A program made the translations under genes and the position numbers. A stretch of DNA of 5,443 nt from Actinomycetota bacterium (GTDB lineage: Bacteria; Actinomycetota; Acidimicrobiia; Acidimicrobiales; JAMCPL01), in contig JAMCPC010000120.1 in NCBI GenBank assembly GCA_023379725.1, positions 1 to 5,443 of the forward strand, read 5' to 3'. This document shows positions 5,285-5,443 of this stretch, one piece after another. The stretch's first letter is position 1. Each line of letters opens with the position of its first letter. Below the pieces are notes generated by a model. The model did not search any database and was not told where the DNA came from. It was given only the letters and a program-made list of their open reading frames with translations.

Positions 5285-5423
5285 TTTGGAGTGTTGTGAC
5301 GCGGAGCATGTATCACGAGGTACTTTTTATGAATATGCAGTTGTAGATCCGCTCTAAACCAAGTACTTCCTAATTTGGTTAGGTGTGAGTTAGGCATACT
5401 GGACACAACGAAACCTAAATAAT
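5285..5423. other. Non-coding stretch upstream of the csp repeats
   Basis: No credible gene is seen on either strand. A 12-codon plus-strand frame starting at 5309 (ATG, ending at TAG) has GGAG only two bases before its start, so is not supported. The stretch contains overlapping short inverted repeats: CCTAA/TTAGG (5369-5373 and 5379-5383), and CTAA-A-CCAA with TTGGTTAG (5354-5362 and 5375-5382, one bulged A). These two pairings exclude each other. No clear promoter is visible. Confidence 0.4.
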
Positions 5424-5442
5424 AGGCTCTGAATCGGAGCCT
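5424..5442 (-). terminator. Possible terminator of a minus-strand gene beyond the window
   Basis: AGGCTCTG (5424-5431) and CGGAGCCT (5435-5442) form an eight-pair stem, one pair G-T, with a three-base loop. Read on the minus strand the hairpin is followed by ATTATTTAGGTTT, a moderately T-rich tail. This suits termination of a minus-strand transcript entering from the right, ahead of the csp promoter. The plus-strand tail lies outside the window, so a bidirectional role cannot be judged. Confidence 0.42.
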
Positions 5443-5443
5443 G

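Noticed and set aside
5423..5443. T-arm of a tRNA (five-pair stem GGCTC/GAGCC with a seven-base loop)
   Set aside because: The loop TGAATCG does not fit TTCGANN, and no matching acceptor, D or anticodon arms are seen upstream.
1..5443. CRISPR array, insertion sequence, prophage or attachment site
   Set aside because: There are no regularly spaced repeats beyond the two 14-mers, and no transposase, integrase or flanking terminal repeats.

Overview
The window looks like a chromosomal segment of an actinobacterium (Actinomycetota) with modest GC content, roughly 45-50% by eye. Two things point there: a mycothiol-pathway ligase (MshC type, not a plain cysteinyl-tRNA synthetase), and a thrS gene followed within 8 bases by an actinobacterial-type HIT hydrolase. 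The ThrS sequence and moderate GC suggest an Acidimicrobiia-like lineage, but this is inferred from memory of family sequences and not shown by any marker here.

Layout. On the + strand, mshC (28-1137), thrS (1209-3281) and a HIT-domain protein (3290-3856) form a likely co-transcribed block. On the - strand, facing it, a small cold-shock protein gene (4866-5069) is followed after 32 bases by a two-TM potassium channel with a cytosolic RCK domain (3873-4832). The two blocks converge at 3856/3873 with a 16-base gap. The right end (about 5088-5443) has no substantial gene. It holds the csp leader and promoter region and a hairpin at the right edge.

How it fits together. MshC and ThrS both activate an amino acid as its adenylate. 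Aminoacyl-adenylate chemistry can yield diadenosine polyphosphates, and the HIT protein resembles the actinobacterial Ap4A phosphorylase, so the block may pair their production with clearance. The csp-channel pair suggests shared expression of an RNA chaperone and a K+ channel, perhaps under cold or osmotic stress.

No wholly new system is evident. The most interesting signals are regulatory. (1) The csp 5' region has an extended -10 promoter, two exact 14-base direct repeats where a -35 box would lie, a 10-bp inverted repeat near +1, a second hairpin, and an 11-codon leader ORF with its own GGAGG site. (2) Inside the channel gene a full-strength Shine-Dalgarno sequence precedes an in-frame TTG exactly at the membrane/RCK boundary, as in MthK, which makes a separate RCK protein. 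Both are sequence-based hypotheses; similar internal SD-TTG pairs occur elsewhere in the window and temper the second.
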